From assembly GCA_015654925.1 (NCBI GenBank), contig JAATFX010000033.1:62001-126000 (forward strand): DNA of 64,000 nt, written 5' to 3'. This DNA comes from Enterobacterales bacterium (GTDB lineage: Bacteria; Pseudomonadota; Gammaproteobacteria; Enterobacterales; Enterobacteriaceae). Shown one piece after another: positions 43,662-53,326 of this stretch. The stretch's first letter is position 1; the number at the start of each line of letters is the position of its first letter. The position numbers and the translations under genes were made by a program. The notes below the pieces were generated by a model. That model saw only the letters and a list, made by a program, of their open reading frames with translations. It was not told the DNA's origin and ran no database searches.

Positions 43662-44435
43662 ATGATCAATTGGCGCCGCGACCGATACACCCTGATAATA
43701 ATGGCGATCGTGCTGGCGGCTCTCGGTACCGCTATTTATTACGGCCGGCAGCCCGGCGGCAACCCCGACGCGCTTTGGAAGATCGTCAGCCAGAAATGCG
43801 TGCCGAACCAGCAACGGCACGGCCAGCCGGCCCCTTGCAGCGAAGTCAACCTGACTGCGGGTTATGTGGTATTAAAAGATTTGAACGGCCCGTTACAGTA
43901 TTTATTGATGCCGGTGGCAAAGATAACCGGCATTGAAAGCCCGCGCGTACTGGAAGCCGGCACCCCTAATTTTTTCGCTGACGCCTGGCAGGCGCGACGC
44001 TACCTGGCCGAAAAACGCGGTGCGTTGATACCGGACAGCGCCCTCGCCTTAACCGTTAACTCGGTCTCGGGACGCACGCAAAACCAGCTCCATATCCATA
44101 TTTCCTGCCTGCGCCCCGATGTGCGCCGACAGCTGGACTCTGAAGCCCCCGCCATTCTGACTACCTGGCATCCCCTGACCGCGCCGATCATGGGCCATCT
44201 CTATCTGGCCAAACGCATCACCGCCGACGAATTGGCGGCGCACAGCCCGTTTTTAAACCTGGCGCAGGAAGTACCTGATGCCGCGGATAAAATGGGCCAT
44301 TACGGACTGGCGGTGGTACCCCTGGCCGACGGCGCCTTCGCCCTGCTGGCCAGCAAACGCAACCTGCTGCGCATGAACCGGGCATCCATCGAGGAAATCC
44401 AGGACCACACCTGCGCCATCCTGCGCCAACTATAA
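43662..44435 (+). CDS. cdh: CDP-diacylglycerol diphosphatase
   Basis: A 257-residue membrane-anchored hydrolase that splits CDP-diacylglycerol into phosphatidate and CMP. An N-terminal anchor helix (YTLIIMAIVLAALGTAIYYG) is followed by the family block DALWKIVSQKCVPNQQ. The HIT-like catalytic motif is QNQLHIHISCLRPDV (about residue 145). A C-terminal GHYGLAVVPLADGAFALLAS block completes the fold. GCCCGGAGT precedes the ATG. In E. coli cdh lies elsewhere on the chromosome, so its position between yhjE and yhjG is a local rearrangement. Confidence 0.92.
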   Translation: MINWRRDRYTLIIMAIVLAALGTAIYYGRQPGGNPDALWKIVSQKCVPNQQRHGQPAPCSEVNLTAGYVVLKDLNGPLQYLLMPVAKITGIESPRVLEAGTPNFFADAWQARRYLAEKRGALIPDSALALTVNSVSGRTQNQLHIHISCLRPDVRRQLDSEAPAILTTWHPLTAPIMGHLYLAKRITADELAAHSPFLNLAQEVPDAADKMGHYGLAVVPLADGAFALLASKRNLLRMNRASIEEIQDHTCAILRQL

Positions 44436-44495
44436 GGCGCGGTAGGCCCGCCAGCACCCGAACCCGCAGCGGGCCATGTTAAAGGGAGAGCGCCC

Positions 44496-46790
44496 TTATT
44501 TGCTGTTTTTCATTTCCTGCAAAATCGGCCCACACTGATTCTCCTCGCCGCCGCTGGGCGAAATCAACGCCAGCAACGCCGCCGCCGGGGCGAGCACCGC
44601 TCCCAGAGCCACCGCCGCCGCGCCGCGGGCAATCAGCGGCCCGGGCTTCACGCCGGCATCGGGATGCTTAAAGGTACCGCGCACATACAAAGGCGAACGC
44701 AGCGTAACGATACGCACTCCTTTACTCGACGGATTAATCGATAAATCCAAACGCTCGGTGGAAAAATTAGTGGTCCCATCAATCTTAATCACGGCATTCT
44801 CGGTATCGAACACAAACAGCCGGGGCGTCGCCAAACCATTACGCACCCCAAGATCCGCCGCCGCGCAATTAATCTGCACCTGATCGTCGCCAAACAACTT
44901 GCCCACCACATAATTACCGACATTCAGCCCGGCAATCTCCATCAAATTGCGGCTAATCACCCCATTATTCATCAGAATACGCACATCGCCATTACTGCTG
45001 CCCAACAGCGCCGCCACGGAATTCCCGGTCCCGGTAAACTGCGCGTCGCCGTTCAACTGCCCCATACTGCTGCGCATCGCCTCCACATCGGGGAACAACG
45101 CCTTCAATTGCAACCCGCGCGCATGCAAATCCGCGCGGCCGCGCATCGGCGTCTTATCGCCCTCCAGCTTAATAGTGGAATTCAGATTACCGCGCGCCAG
45201 CCCAAACCGCAGGGGATCGAGCAGCAATACGCCGTTATCCAGCTTGACATGGGTATACAGATCGCTAAGCGGCAGGTTCTTACCATGCTCAATACGTTTG
45301 CCGGTGAATTTAACATCGGCGTCCATGGTGTCCCATTTGGCGGTGTCGAACTTATCATAAGGCAGAACTTTATCCGCCGGTTGCACCGACTGGGTCTTGG
45401 CCTTTTCCTTGCCTTTTTGCGTACCGCTGTCAGCGCCGATCAACGGCCCTAAATCCGCAAAGCGCAGCTGGTTCGACACCACCTCGCCGGTGAGGGACGG
45501 CCGGGGCTTACCCTGCAAAAACTCCAACGTACCGTGGATATCGCTGGCCCCGATCTTGCCGTTGAATTTCTCATAACGATAGCGGCCGCCCTCTTTACCC
45601 TGAAAATGGGCAACCAGATGACCATCGGTGGAATAGGGCGGCGAATCCGGCAGAACCACCCCGGTCAGGCCATGCAGATCGCCGAGGTTATCACCGGATA
45701 ATTTCAGCCGCAGATTCAACCCGCCCAGGTTCATCGGATCTTCGAGCGTGCCCTGGATTACGACCCGGGTCGCGCCGGAGCGGACGTCCGCCTGTAGCGG
45801 GAAAGGCTGATTGGCGCTGCGCAAGGCCAGCATGCCGCCAATTTTACCCTCGCCGCTGAGGGGTTCATTATTATATTTGCCGCTGACCTTCCAGCCGAAA
45901 ATATAATCGTCGGTTTTTTTACTGGCCGCCGCAGGGGTATTGTCCGCCGTTTTCCCTTTATCAGCGGCAGGCGTCGTTCCTGGCGCGGTTTTATCGTCGG
46001 CGCCCTTCGCCGCGATCTGTCCGTCGTTATCCGTCTTCGCCTTGGCAGCGGCGTTGTCTTTGCCGTCCGGCTTCGCCGCCGCAGCGGTGTCGTTTTTGTT
46101 ATCGGCCTTCGCCGTGGCGGCGCCGCCTTTGGTGTCCGACCGCGCTTTCGTATCGGCGCTGTCGCTCTTATCCGCCGTGCTCTCGCCGGCCAGCTCCGCA
46201 TAAGGGATAGGCTTGCCCAGCGGATTTAGGGTTAAATGAATATCGGCCTTGGTTATCGGATCAAGGAAATCGATTTTGCCTTGATCGAACGCGATATCGT
46301 CCACTTTAAACGACCACGCCGAAGGCGGCGTATCCTGCTGCGGTTGATCGCTATTGGCCAGATTAAAGGTCCAGTTATTTTTGCCATCGGCCAGCCGTTT
46401 TAACGCCGCGTCAGGAGCGACCAGAGTAATGCGGGGCAGATAGATTTCTTTATGCAGCAATGCCAGCGGCGAAATGCTGGCCTCCACCCGTTTTAACCGG
46501 GCGGTATAATCGCCGGGCACCTCGGGTGGATTGCCCAGCACCACATCTTCCGCATGCAGATGCGGCCATGGCACCCAGGCGCGCCAGCCCGCTTCATCCC
46601 GCTGGCGCGACCACTGCACGCCCAGGTCGCCATTAATGGCGAAGGGCCGATGCAGCTCGGCCGACACTTTGTTGTTGATCGTGGGTTTCAGGCGATTGAG
46701 GTCAAAGGTGGCGATAAAAATAATGACGGCAGCCACTACCACCAGCAAAAAAATTACAATCCCTAAAATCGCCTTTTTGGTCCGGGTCAT
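44496..46790 (-). CDS. yhjG: YhjG, AsmA-family inner membrane/periplasmic protein
   Basis: A 764-residue AsmA-family protein, the group proposed to help outer-membrane assembly or phospholipid transfer. An N-terminal anchor helix (AILGIVIFLLVVVAAVIIFIA in part) is followed by FDLNRLKPTINNKVSAELHR, diagnostic of AsmA/YhjG, and INGDLGVQWSRQRDEAGWRA. The large C-terminal AsmA domain includes LNGDAQFTGTGNSVAALLGS and DVRILMNNGVISRNLMEIAG. The start MTRTKKAIL was preferred over codons seven or eight residues upstream; the choice is uncertain. A Lys/Ala/Asp-rich insertion (about residues 202-293) makes it longer than E. coli YhjG (about 690). Confidence 0.85.
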   Translation of the reverse strand: MTRTKKAILGIVIFLLVVVAAVIIFIATFDLNRLKPTINNKVSAELHRPFAINGDLGVQWSRQRDEAGWRAWVPWPHLHAEDVVLGNPPEVPGDYTARLKRVEASISPLALLHKEIYLPRITLVAPDAALKRLADGKNNWTFNLANSDQPQQDTPPSAWSFKVDDIAFDQGKIDFLDPITKADIHLTLNPLGKPIPYAELAGESTADKSDSADTKARSDTKGGAATAKADNKNDTAAAAKPDGKDNAAAKAKTDNDGQIAAKGADDKTAPGTTPAADKGKTADNTPAAASKKTDDYIFGWKVSGKYNNEPLSGEGKIGGMLALRSANQPFPLQADVRSGATRVVIQGTLEDPMNLGGLNLRLKLSGDNLGDLHGLTGVVLPDSPPYSTDGHLVAHFQGKEGGRYRYEKFNGKIGASDIHGTLEFLQGKPRPSLTGEVVSNQLRFADLGPLIGADSGTQKGKEKAKTQSVQPADKVLPYDKFDTAKWDTMDADVKFTGKRIEHGKNLPLSDLYTHVKLDNGVLLLDPLRFGLARGNLNSTIKLEGDKTPMRGRADLHARGLQLKALFPDVEAMRSSMGQLNGDAQFTGTGNSVAALLGSSNGDVRILMNNGVISRNLMEIAGLNVGNYVVGKLFGDDQVQINCAAADLGVRNGLATPRLFVFDTENAVIKIDGTTNFSTERLDLSINPSSKGVRIVTLRSPLYVRGTFKHPDAGVKPGPLIARGAAAVALGAVLAPAAALLALISPSGGEENQCGPILQEMKNSK
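45911..46186 (-). repeat. Low-complexity Ala/Lys/Asp/Thr insertion in yhjG
   Basis: About 92 codons made almost only of Ala, Lys, Asp, Thr, Asn and Gly (for example DTKARSDTKGGAATAKADNK and TAAAAKPDGKDNAAAKAKTD), built from imperfect AKADNK/AKPDGK-like repeats. It separates the first and second AsmA segments and looks like a disordered spacer. Confidence 0.75.
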
Positions 46791-46973
46791 GGTGATTACA
46801 TTCCTCATCAAACGGCCTTATTCCATTAATCATAGTTGAGGATTGGCGACCTGATCCCGGATAATTCCGGTAAGCCGGCTAAAAAACTACCGAATTACTA
46901 TAGCGTTAGCCATTTTTCACCCGCAAAACGCCGCCTTGGCCGGCGCCAGCGCAATACGATCCAAGTCATGAAA

Positions 46974-47008
46974 AATTAAAACATCGTTTCAGTGCTATTG
47001 ACTGAAAC
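46974..47008. promoter_or_regulatory. KdgR-like operator region upstream of kdgK
   Basis: AATTAAAACATCGTTTCAGT (46974-46993) is close to the KdgR box AATGAAACATTGTTTCATTT. Its right half starts an exact inverted repeat, GTTTCAGT (46986-46993) and ACTGAAAC (47001-47008), with a 7-bp spacer. Both lie 70-105 bp before the kdgK start. KdgR control of kdgK is known in related bacteria; binding here is inferred. Confidence 0.5.
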
Positions 47009-47076
47009 TGCCATTCTGTTGAGACTAGATGCATCAACACGTTTTTATTCACCTTACTTATACAGGCCCGCAGTTA

Positions 47077-48009
47077 ATGACAACCAAAAACATTGCCGTA
47101 ATCGGCGAATGCATGATTGAACTGTCCCAAAAAGGCACGGACGTTAAACGCGGTTTTGGCGGCGATACGCTCAACACCTCGGTTTATATTGCGCGGCTGG
47201 TCAAACCGGATGCCCTGAACGTGCATTATGTTACCGCTTTGGGCACCGACAGTTTTAGCGAGGACATGGTGAGCGCATGGCAGCGGGAAGGGGTGAAAAC
47301 CGACCTGATCCAGCGCATGGATAACCGTTTGCCCGGCTTATACTATATCGAGACCGATGACAGCGGCGAGCGTACCTTCTACTACTGGCGCAACGAAGCC
47401 GCCGCCCGCTATTGGCTGGAAAGCGAGGACTCCGAGCGCATCTGCCAGCAGCTGGCCGGCTTTGACTATCTCTATTTAAGCGGCATCAGCATCGCCATCC
47501 TCAGCGTCGAAAGCCGCAAGCGCCTGCTTACCCTGCTGAAAACCTGCCGGGCCAACGGCGGCAAGGTGATTTTTGACAATAATTATCGCCCGCGCCTGTG
47601 GCAGAGCAAAGAAGAAACCCGCGACGCTTACCGGGATATCCTGTCCAATACGGATATCGCGTTTCTAACGCTGGATGACGAAGACATGCTGTGGGATAAA
47701 CTGCCGGTGGACGAGGTGATCAAACGCACCCGCGGCTGGGGCGTACAGGAAATCATCATCAAGCGTGGCGCCGAATCCTGCCTGGTCACGACCAAAGAGG
47801 GAGAATTGCTGGACGTGCCGGCGATTAAACTGCCGAAAGAAAAAGTGGTGGATACCACCGCCGCGGGCGACTCCTTCAGCGCCGGTTACCTGGCCGTGCG
47901 CCTCACCGGCGGCGATGCCGCCGCCGCGGCCAAGTGCGGGCACCTTACCGCCAGTACGGTAATCCAATACCGCGGCGCCATCATTCCGAGCGAAGCCATG
48001 CCCCGCTGA
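47077..48009 (+). CDS. kdgK: 2-dehydro-3-deoxygluconokinase
   Basis: A 310-residue PfkB-family kinase phosphorylating 2-keto-3-deoxygluconate to KDPG. It opens with NIAVIGECMIELSQKGTDVK, then RGFGGDTLNTSVYIARL, close to E. coli KdgK (309). The PfkB catalytic signature is VDTTAAGDSFSAGYLAVRL with the base Asp in GDSF. The start MTTKNIAVIGE matches the family; an upstream in-frame ATG at 47029 adds 16 unrelated residues. A bidirectional terminator follows. It would also serve KDG made elsewhere from hexuronates. Confidence 0.96.
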   Translation: MTTKNIAVIGECMIELSQKGTDVKRGFGGDTLNTSVYIARLVKPDALNVHYVTALGTDSFSEDMVSAWQREGVKTDLIQRMDNRLPGLYYIETDDSGERTFYYWRNEAAARYWLESEDSERICQQLAGFDYLYLSGISIAILSVESRKRLLTLLKTCRANGGKVIFDNNYRPRLWQSKEETRDAYRDILSNTDIAFLTLDDEDMLWDKLPVDEVIKRTRGWGVQEIIIKRGAESCLVTTKEGELLDVPAIKLPKEKVVDTTAAGDSFSAGYLAVRLTGGDAAAAAKCGHLTASTVIQYRGAIIPSEAMPR

Positions 48010-48031
48010 GTTTGCGCCGCCCGGAAAAAAC

Positions 48032-48059
48032 AAAGCCGCGTTAAGATTAACGCGGCTTT
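48032..48059. terminator. Bidirectional terminator between kdgK and yhjJ
   Basis: AAAGCCGCGTTA (48032-48043) pairs perfectly with TAACGCGGCTTT (48048-48059) around an AGAT loop, with flanking A and T runs. It lies between convergent kdgK and yhjJ. Confidence 0.9.
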
Positions 48060-48065
48060 TGCATA

Positions 48066-49550
48066 TTATGACTGCGGGGGAATATCCGTGACTTCGGGCT
48101 TGCTTTCGTCAACTGCGGCCGGCTGCGGCCCGGGCGCCATAATATGCTCGTAGGTTTCCTGCAATCCTTTCATATTGATTTCCGGCTCGCCCTTGGGTTG
48201 CATCAGCACCAGCGTGGCGTTTTGCGATAACTGCGTGCGCAGTTCCTGGTTAAGCATATCCAGCGTCAGTTTGGTCAGGAATTCATTACGCAGTTTTTGA
48301 TACTGTTCCGGCGCGATATCCACCACATCGTTTTGCTGCGAGCGCAAGCGCTGGCTCATCAGGACATCGGTATCGGTGCGGGCATAGGTGGCGAACAGCG
48401 TGCCGAGTTCGCCGGTCTTGCGCGCCATCAGCGCATCGAATTCCGACTTGCTCAAGCCGTTATTGCGCAGGTTCGCCAATTCATGGGAGACAAAAGTCAT
48501 CGCCGGCATCAGGTTCTCCGCCGGCGTATCCATATGAACGGCGCACTGGGCGCGCTGGTAATGCACATTGCAATCAAAGCGCAGGTTGGTTTGCTTCAGG
48601 TTGCTGTCTTTCATCGCCTGCTGTACGTGCAGGAATAGCGCCTCGCGGGCCAGATCGCTGCGCCAGTAATGGTCAAGGGCGCGGGAATCGCGAATGGGCT
48701 GCCAGGGGGTATCCCAGACCAATTTAAGGCTGTCTTCTTTATCCCCCTCGCTCATCAGGCTGACCGGCTGGGCCAATAGCGGCGACAGCGTCGGCAGGGT
48801 GGAAGGCGCGTCGCGTTTGCCCTTGAGCGTGGAGAATGTTTTGACGATCAGCTCATTGATGTTGCGGCTATCCACGTTGCCGACCACATACAGCGTCATG
48901 GCGTCAGGGGTATACCACCGCTGGTAGAATTGCTGCAACAGCTGGCCGTTGATCGGCGGCTTCGCCTGCTGGCTGGGGTCGTGAGCGAGCAATACCGATC
49001 CTTTGAGCCGGTAATGCCACCAGTCGCTGCGGGAATTGGCCGGGTAGGTCGCCACCGGGTCCGCCCCTTGCAGCGCCGCATGCAGCGTGGAAGGGGTGAT
49101 GGTCAAATGGCCGCCGGTGTTCATCATCCACTTCAGCGCTTCTTTTAACAATTCGGGGCGGCCGTTGGGCAGGCTCAGGCTATAAAGGGTGTAATCATAA
49201 GAAATCACCGCCGGCGGCTGCGGGCGCTCGTTATCGACACCCTGCTGCCATAATGATTTCAGCTGCGCGCTGGAGAAGTTTTCGCTATGCGTCAACGCCA
49301 GGCGCGGAAGCAGGCGCGCAAAACCGGTCTGCTGCGCGTTTTCCGCCAGCGAGCCGGTATTTACCATCAGACGTAATTCGATACGGTCGTTCGGCCGCTG
49401 CGGTGTTGTCAATACTTGCCAGGAGAAGCCATTACTGAGTTTACCCTGTTGCCAGGCGGGATCGGGTTGTAATGCTTCTGCCTGAACATTGCCACCCACC
49501 GTCGCCAGTAACACTACACTCATGAAAAGACGAATTCCGGTGCCCTGCAT
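48066..49550 (-). CDS. yhjJ: YhjJ, M16-family protease homologue lacking the zinc motif
   Basis: A 494-residue periplasmic protein with a signal peptide (about residues 1-24, ending VQA before EALQPDP). It has the M16 opening KLSNGFSWQVLTTPQRPNDR and ELRLMVNTGSLAENAQQTGF. Where active M16 enzymes have HxxEH, it reads ARLLPRLAL, so both zinc His are missing and it is probably not a protease. The second M16 domain includes LYVVGNVDSRNINELIVKTF. Position between kdgK and dctA is conserved with E. coli, where YhjJ is also considered an M16 homologue of unproved activity. Confidence 0.9.
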   Translation of the reverse strand: MQGTGIRLFMSVVLLATVGGNVQAEALQPDPAWQQGKLSNGFSWQVLTTPQRPNDRIELRLMVNTGSLAENAQQTGFARLLPRLALTHSENFSSAQLKSLWQQGVDNERPQPPAVISYDYTLYSLSLPNGRPELLKEALKWMMNTGGHLTITPSTLHAALQGADPVATYPANSRSDWWHYRLKGSVLLAHDPSQQAKPPINGQLLQQFYQRWYTPDAMTLYVVGNVDSRNINELIVKTFSTLKGKRDAPSTLPTLSPLLAQPVSLMSEGDKEDSLKLVWDTPWQPIRDSRALDHYWRSDLAREALFLHVQQAMKDSNLKQTNLRFDCNVHYQRAQCAVHMDTPAENLMPAMTFVSHELANLRNNGLSKSEFDALMARKTGELGTLFATYARTDTDVLMSQRLRSQQNDVVDIAPEQYQKLRNEFLTKLTLDMLNQELRTQLSQNATLVLMQPKGEPEINMKGLQETYEHIMAPGPQPAAVDESKPEVTDIPPQS

Positions 49551-49821
49551 GTGAACCCCTACTCAATAACTACCCATTAAAATATGTGAATCTCACTCAG
49601 ACGGTTTACCGTGCGTTCCATCGATTAGTACTTTTCCCGTCGGAAAAAAGCGTGTCGCAAAGTGTACCATGTTGTTAGACCGCAGACCTTTACGGATGTC
49701 ACCGCTCGGGAGAAAATAGTACCAGGCTGCTTATAATCAACACAAAAATGGGATTATTGGCGATTTGCCGGCCATATAACCACGCCATGGCCGGCAAACG
49801 GGTTAGAAAAACAGCGGAGCG

Positions 49822-51096
49822 TTACAGCGGCCTGGCGGCGGCTTTAGCGGGTTTGAGCACCTTGTTCATTTGTTCTTCATCGAGCTGATCGCACCATTTG
49901 GCGACGACGATGGTCGCCACGCCGTTACCCACCAGATTGGTCAGCGCGCGGGCTTCGGACATAAAGCGGTCGATCCCCAGGATTAACGCCAGGCCGGCCA
50001 CCGGCAAATGACCCACCGCCGAGAGGGTGGCGGCCAACACGATAAAGCCGCTGCCGGTTACGCCCGCCGCCCCTTTGCTTGACAGCAGCAGCACCACCAG
50101 CAGAGTGACCTGATGGATAATATCCATATGGCTGTTGGTGGCCTGGGCGATAAACACGGCCGCCATCGTCAGGTAAATCGACGTGCCGTCCAAATTAAAC
50201 GAGTAGCCGGTGGGAATAACCAGGCCCACCACCGATTTTTCGCAGCCCACGCGCTCCATCTTATCCAGCATACGCGGCAGCGCCGACTCGGAGGACGATG
50301 TGCCGAGCACAATCAATAACTCTTCTTTGATATAATTGATAAAACGGAAAATATTGAACCCGGTGACCCGGGCGATGGTGCCCAGCACCACCACCACGAA
50401 CAGGATGCAGGTCAGATAGAAGCAGGCGATAAGCTGCCCTAATTGCACCAGCGAACCCAGTCCGTATTTACCGATGGTGAAGGCCATGGCGCCGAAGGCG
50501 CCAATCGGTGCCAGCCGCATGATCATATTAATGATGCCGAAAATGACTTTGGCGAAGCTGTCGATGACGTTAAAAATCACCTGTCCTCTTTCCCCCAGGC
50601 GATGCAGGGCAAAACCGAACAACACCGCGAACAGCAGCACTTGGAGGATATTACCGCTGGCGAAGGCGCCAATGACGCTCGCCGGAATAATATCCATCAG
50701 GAAGGCGATCAACCCCTGCTGTTCGGCCTGCTGGGCATACACCGCCACCGCTTTCGCGTCCAGGGTGGCCGGATCGATATTCATTCCGGCCCCCGGCTGC
50801 ACGACATTGACGATAATCAAACCGATAATCAGCGCCACGGTGCTGACAATCTCAAAGTAGAGCAGCGCCACCGCCCCGGTGCGTCCCACTTCTTTCAGGC
50901 TTTCCATACCCGCGATACCCGTCACCACGGTGCAGAAAATTACCGGGGCGATGATCATTTTTATCAACTTAACAAATCCGTCACCCAGGGGTTTCATTTG
51001 CGCACCGAGCTCGGGGTAGAAATGGCCTAATAAAATACCTGCCGCAATAGCTACCAGCACCTGTAGATAGAGGCTTTTAAAGGGGTTGAATTTCAT
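49822..51096 (-). CDS. dctA: C4-dicarboxylate:H+ (Na+) symporter DctA
   Basis: A 424-residue inner-membrane transporter of the DAACS family for succinate, fumarate and malate. Key stretches are [20 protein letters not shown] at the N-terminus, the serine-rich re-entrant loop [40 protein letters not shown] with the conserved SFNLDGT motif, and the [20 protein letters not shown] loop near the C-terminus. Length fits E. coli DctA (428). It is followed by a 271-bp intergenic region up to yhjJ with no gene. In E. coli it is controlled by the DcuSR system and CRP; I found no clear sites here. Confidence 0.96.
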   Translation of the reverse strand: MKFNPFKSLYLQVLVAIAAGILLGHFYPELGAQMKPLGDGFVKLIKMIIAPVIFCTVVTGIAGMESLKEVGRTGAVALLYFEIVSTVALIIGLIIVNVVQPGAGMNIDPATLDAKAVAVYAQQAEQQGLIAFLMDIIPASVIGAFASGNILQVLLFAVLFGFALHRLGERGQVIFNVIDSFAKVIFGIINMIMRLAPIGAFGAMAFTIGKYGLGSLVQLGQLIACFYLTCILFVVVVLGTIARVTGFNIFRFINYIKEELLIVLGTSSSESALPRMLDKMERVGCEKSVVGLVIPTGYSFNLDGTSIYLTMAAVFIAQATNSHMDIIHQVTLLVVLLLSSKGAAGVTGSGFIVLAATLSAVGHLPVAGLALILGIDRFMSEARALTNLVGNGVATIVVAKWCDQLDEEQMNKVLKPAKAAARPL

Positions 51097-51319
51097 ACCG
51101 CCAACCTTGTTGTGAGTTGTAAGGGATTAATTGAGGTGATTTTGTAATACGATTATTAATGATTTGATAAGCATTTAAATATTCAGCAATAGCAATACAC
51201 CACCCCATGGGCGTTGTCGGTAAGCAGAAAAAGAAAATAAGAATTGAAACGCTTCAGTAAAGGGTTATGAAAGTAAAGAAAGGGGATAGATCGGCAACTA
51301 CGGGGGGACTGACCAGGCG

Positions 51320-53326
51320 CTAAACGGCGGCGAGGTGTAAAAAACGCTGTTCGAATTCACTTTGCGGCAGCGGTTCGGCGAACAGATAACCCTGTCCCCA
51401 GTTGATTTTATGCTCCAGCAGACATTGCAACTGCGCCTCGGTTTCCACGCCTTCGGCAATCACCGGCAGGTCCAATACCTGGGCAATGGCGCTGACGATG
51501 CGCAGCATTACCAAATCCTCCGGCAGCCCTTCGATAAAACTCCGGTCGATTTTTAACAGGTCAATCGGCAGGTTGCGCAGCCGATCCAGATAATACAGGC
51601 TGGCGTAACCCATGCCGAAATCATCCAGCGCGATTAGAATGCCCAGATCGTGTAATTGGCGCAGCAGGTCCAGCGAGTACTCGAATTCGCTGATGCGCGC
51701 GGTTTCGGTGATTTCCAGCACCAGTTGGGCCGCCCCGATGTCATAACGTTCGAGCAGCGTCTTAAGCAAAGGAACCAAATGGGAGCCCTGGAGCTGCTTG
51801 GCGGAGATATTTACCGCCAACGGAATATGGATACCGCGCTTTTGCCATTGAGCCAGCACCCGGCATGACGCCTCCAGCACCCAATTGCCCAGCGGCACCA
51901 TGGCGCCGATCTCTTCCGCACCGGTGATAAAGTCGGACGGCAGGGAGTAGCTGCCGTCATCCTGCCGCCAGCGCAGCAACACTTCGGCGCCGATCAGCTG
52001 ATGGTTGCGGATATCCAGCTGGGGCTGGAAAAACAGCGCGCAGCGTCCCTGTTCGATCCCTTCCAGAATAGTGCTTTCCAGGGTCAAGCGGCGATGAGCC
52101 ATGTCCGTCAGCTTTGGCTCGAAGAACAGGATCTGGTTTTTACCATTGTCGTGGGCCGACATCATGGCGGAGGTAGCGCGGCGCAGGAACTGATGCGCGG
52201 ACTCTTCATTACGCTGCCTGAGGGCAATGCCGATGCTGGCGGCGGGGCGCAGCGACAGGTTGCCTATGGTCAGCGGCGCGTTGATGCTTTTTATGATGCT
52301 TTGCGCCAACTGCATGCATTCATAAGCGTTGCTGATGCCTTTGTCGAAAATAGCGAATTCGTTATGGCTCAGTTGACCGAGAACGCGGTTGTCATTCATA
52401 TGCCGCTTGAGCTGGCGGATTAAGGTCATCAGCAAGATCCCCCGCTGCGCCTCGGTCAGTATGCCGGTCGCTTCCTGCAAGGTCTCGATGCCGATCACCA
52501 GCAGGCCGAAATGCCGCGGTTCCGGCTGCATGACCATTTGCGAGTCCAGCATGGCGGTAAACAGGTTCTTATTCGGCAGGGCGGTCTCGGCATGGCGCGT
52601 GGACAGGCGGCTGAGATCCTCGAACATGTCCGCCATCGCCTGCTGGTTGCGGTTATAACTGCGCACCAATACCCCTAGCTCATCGTCACGATGCATATTC
52701 GGCAGCGACAGCTGGTGCCGGGGCGTATCCTGGGGCGAGAGCGTTTCCAGTTCGCGGGCAATCTCGCGCAGGGGATGCACCATCAGGCGATTCATGCACC
52801 AGGTTATCGCCACCGTCATGACCAGCGCCAGCAGCAGATAGGTGGACATCATGGTGGAAAAAGCGCTGACGATGAACTGGTACAAACGATAAGAATCGGC
52901 CTGCAGCACCAGCGAGGCCAGGGCGCGCGGGTGGGATGGCCGCGGCAAGGCATATAGCGGCACCGTGATCTCCACCGGGAGTCTGAACAGGCGTTCGATC
53001 AGCGGGGGCACCGGCCGCTCCGGCGGGAAATCCGCATGCAGCACCTGGAAATCATTGGGCAGCACCACGTCCGCCCGGCTCAATATGCCCACCGGCTTGA
53101 GGGTATTGAGAATGCGCTCGGCCTGGGGCACATCCGCTTTCAATACCGCGTTGGACAGGGGCAGGCGAACCGACATGGCGATATTTTGCAGTTGTTGGGC
53201 GTAATCTTCGCGGCGTTGCTGTACAAAATGAAACAGCTGGATCACGATAAAAATGCTAATAGTGACCAGTGCCACCCCTGACACGGTAGCCATCTGTTTA
53301 ATCGTTAATGAACGTCTGATCCGCAA
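51320..53326 (-). CDS. yhjK: YhjK/HmsP-type c-di-GMP phosphodiesterase
   Basis: A 668-residue inner-membrane protein. From a TTG start at 53326, preceded by GGAG at a 6-base spacer, it reads MRIRRSLTIKQMATVSGVAL, matching HmsP/YhjK N-termini. Two membrane helices frame a periplasmic domain (about residues 40-150), then a HAMP-like segment. The GGDEF domain is degenerate (LSHNEF at the active site). The EAL domain keeps the catalytic set: E in GAEVLLRW, EITETAR, DDFGMGYASL, LLKIDRSFIEG and AEGVETEAQL. It should lower c-di-GMP, opposing BcsA activation. An in-frame extension to 53629 has no similarity. Confidence 0.9.
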   Translation of the reverse strand: MRIRRSLTIKQMATVSGVALVTISIFIVIQLFHFVQQRREDYAQQLQNIAMSVRLPLSNAVLKADVPQAERILNTLKPVGILSRADVVLPNDFQVLHADFPPERPVPPLIERLFRLPVEITVPLYALPRPSHPRALASLVLQADSYRLYQFIVSAFSTMMSTYLLLALVMTVAITWCMNRLMVHPLREIARELETLSPQDTPRHQLSLPNMHRDDELGVLVRSYNRNQQAMADMFEDLSRLSTRHAETALPNKNLFTAMLDSQMVMQPEPRHFGLLVIGIETLQEATGILTEAQRGILLMTLIRQLKRHMNDNRVLGQLSHNEFAIFDKGISNAYECMQLAQSIIKSINAPLTIGNLSLRPAASIGIALRQRNEESAHQFLRRATSAMMSAHDNGKNQILFFEPKLTDMAHRRLTLESTILEGIEQGRCALFFQPQLDIRNHQLIGAEVLLRWRQDDGSYSLPSDFITGAEEIGAMVPLGNWVLEASCRVLAQWQKRGIHIPLAVNISAKQLQGSHLVPLLKTLLERYDIGAAQLVLEITETARISEFEYSLDLLRQLHDLGILIALDDFGMGYASLYYLDRLRNLPIDLLKIDRSFIEGLPEDLVMLRIVSAIAQVLDLPVIAEGVETEAQLQCLLEHKINWGQGYLFAEPLPQSEFEQRFLHLAAV

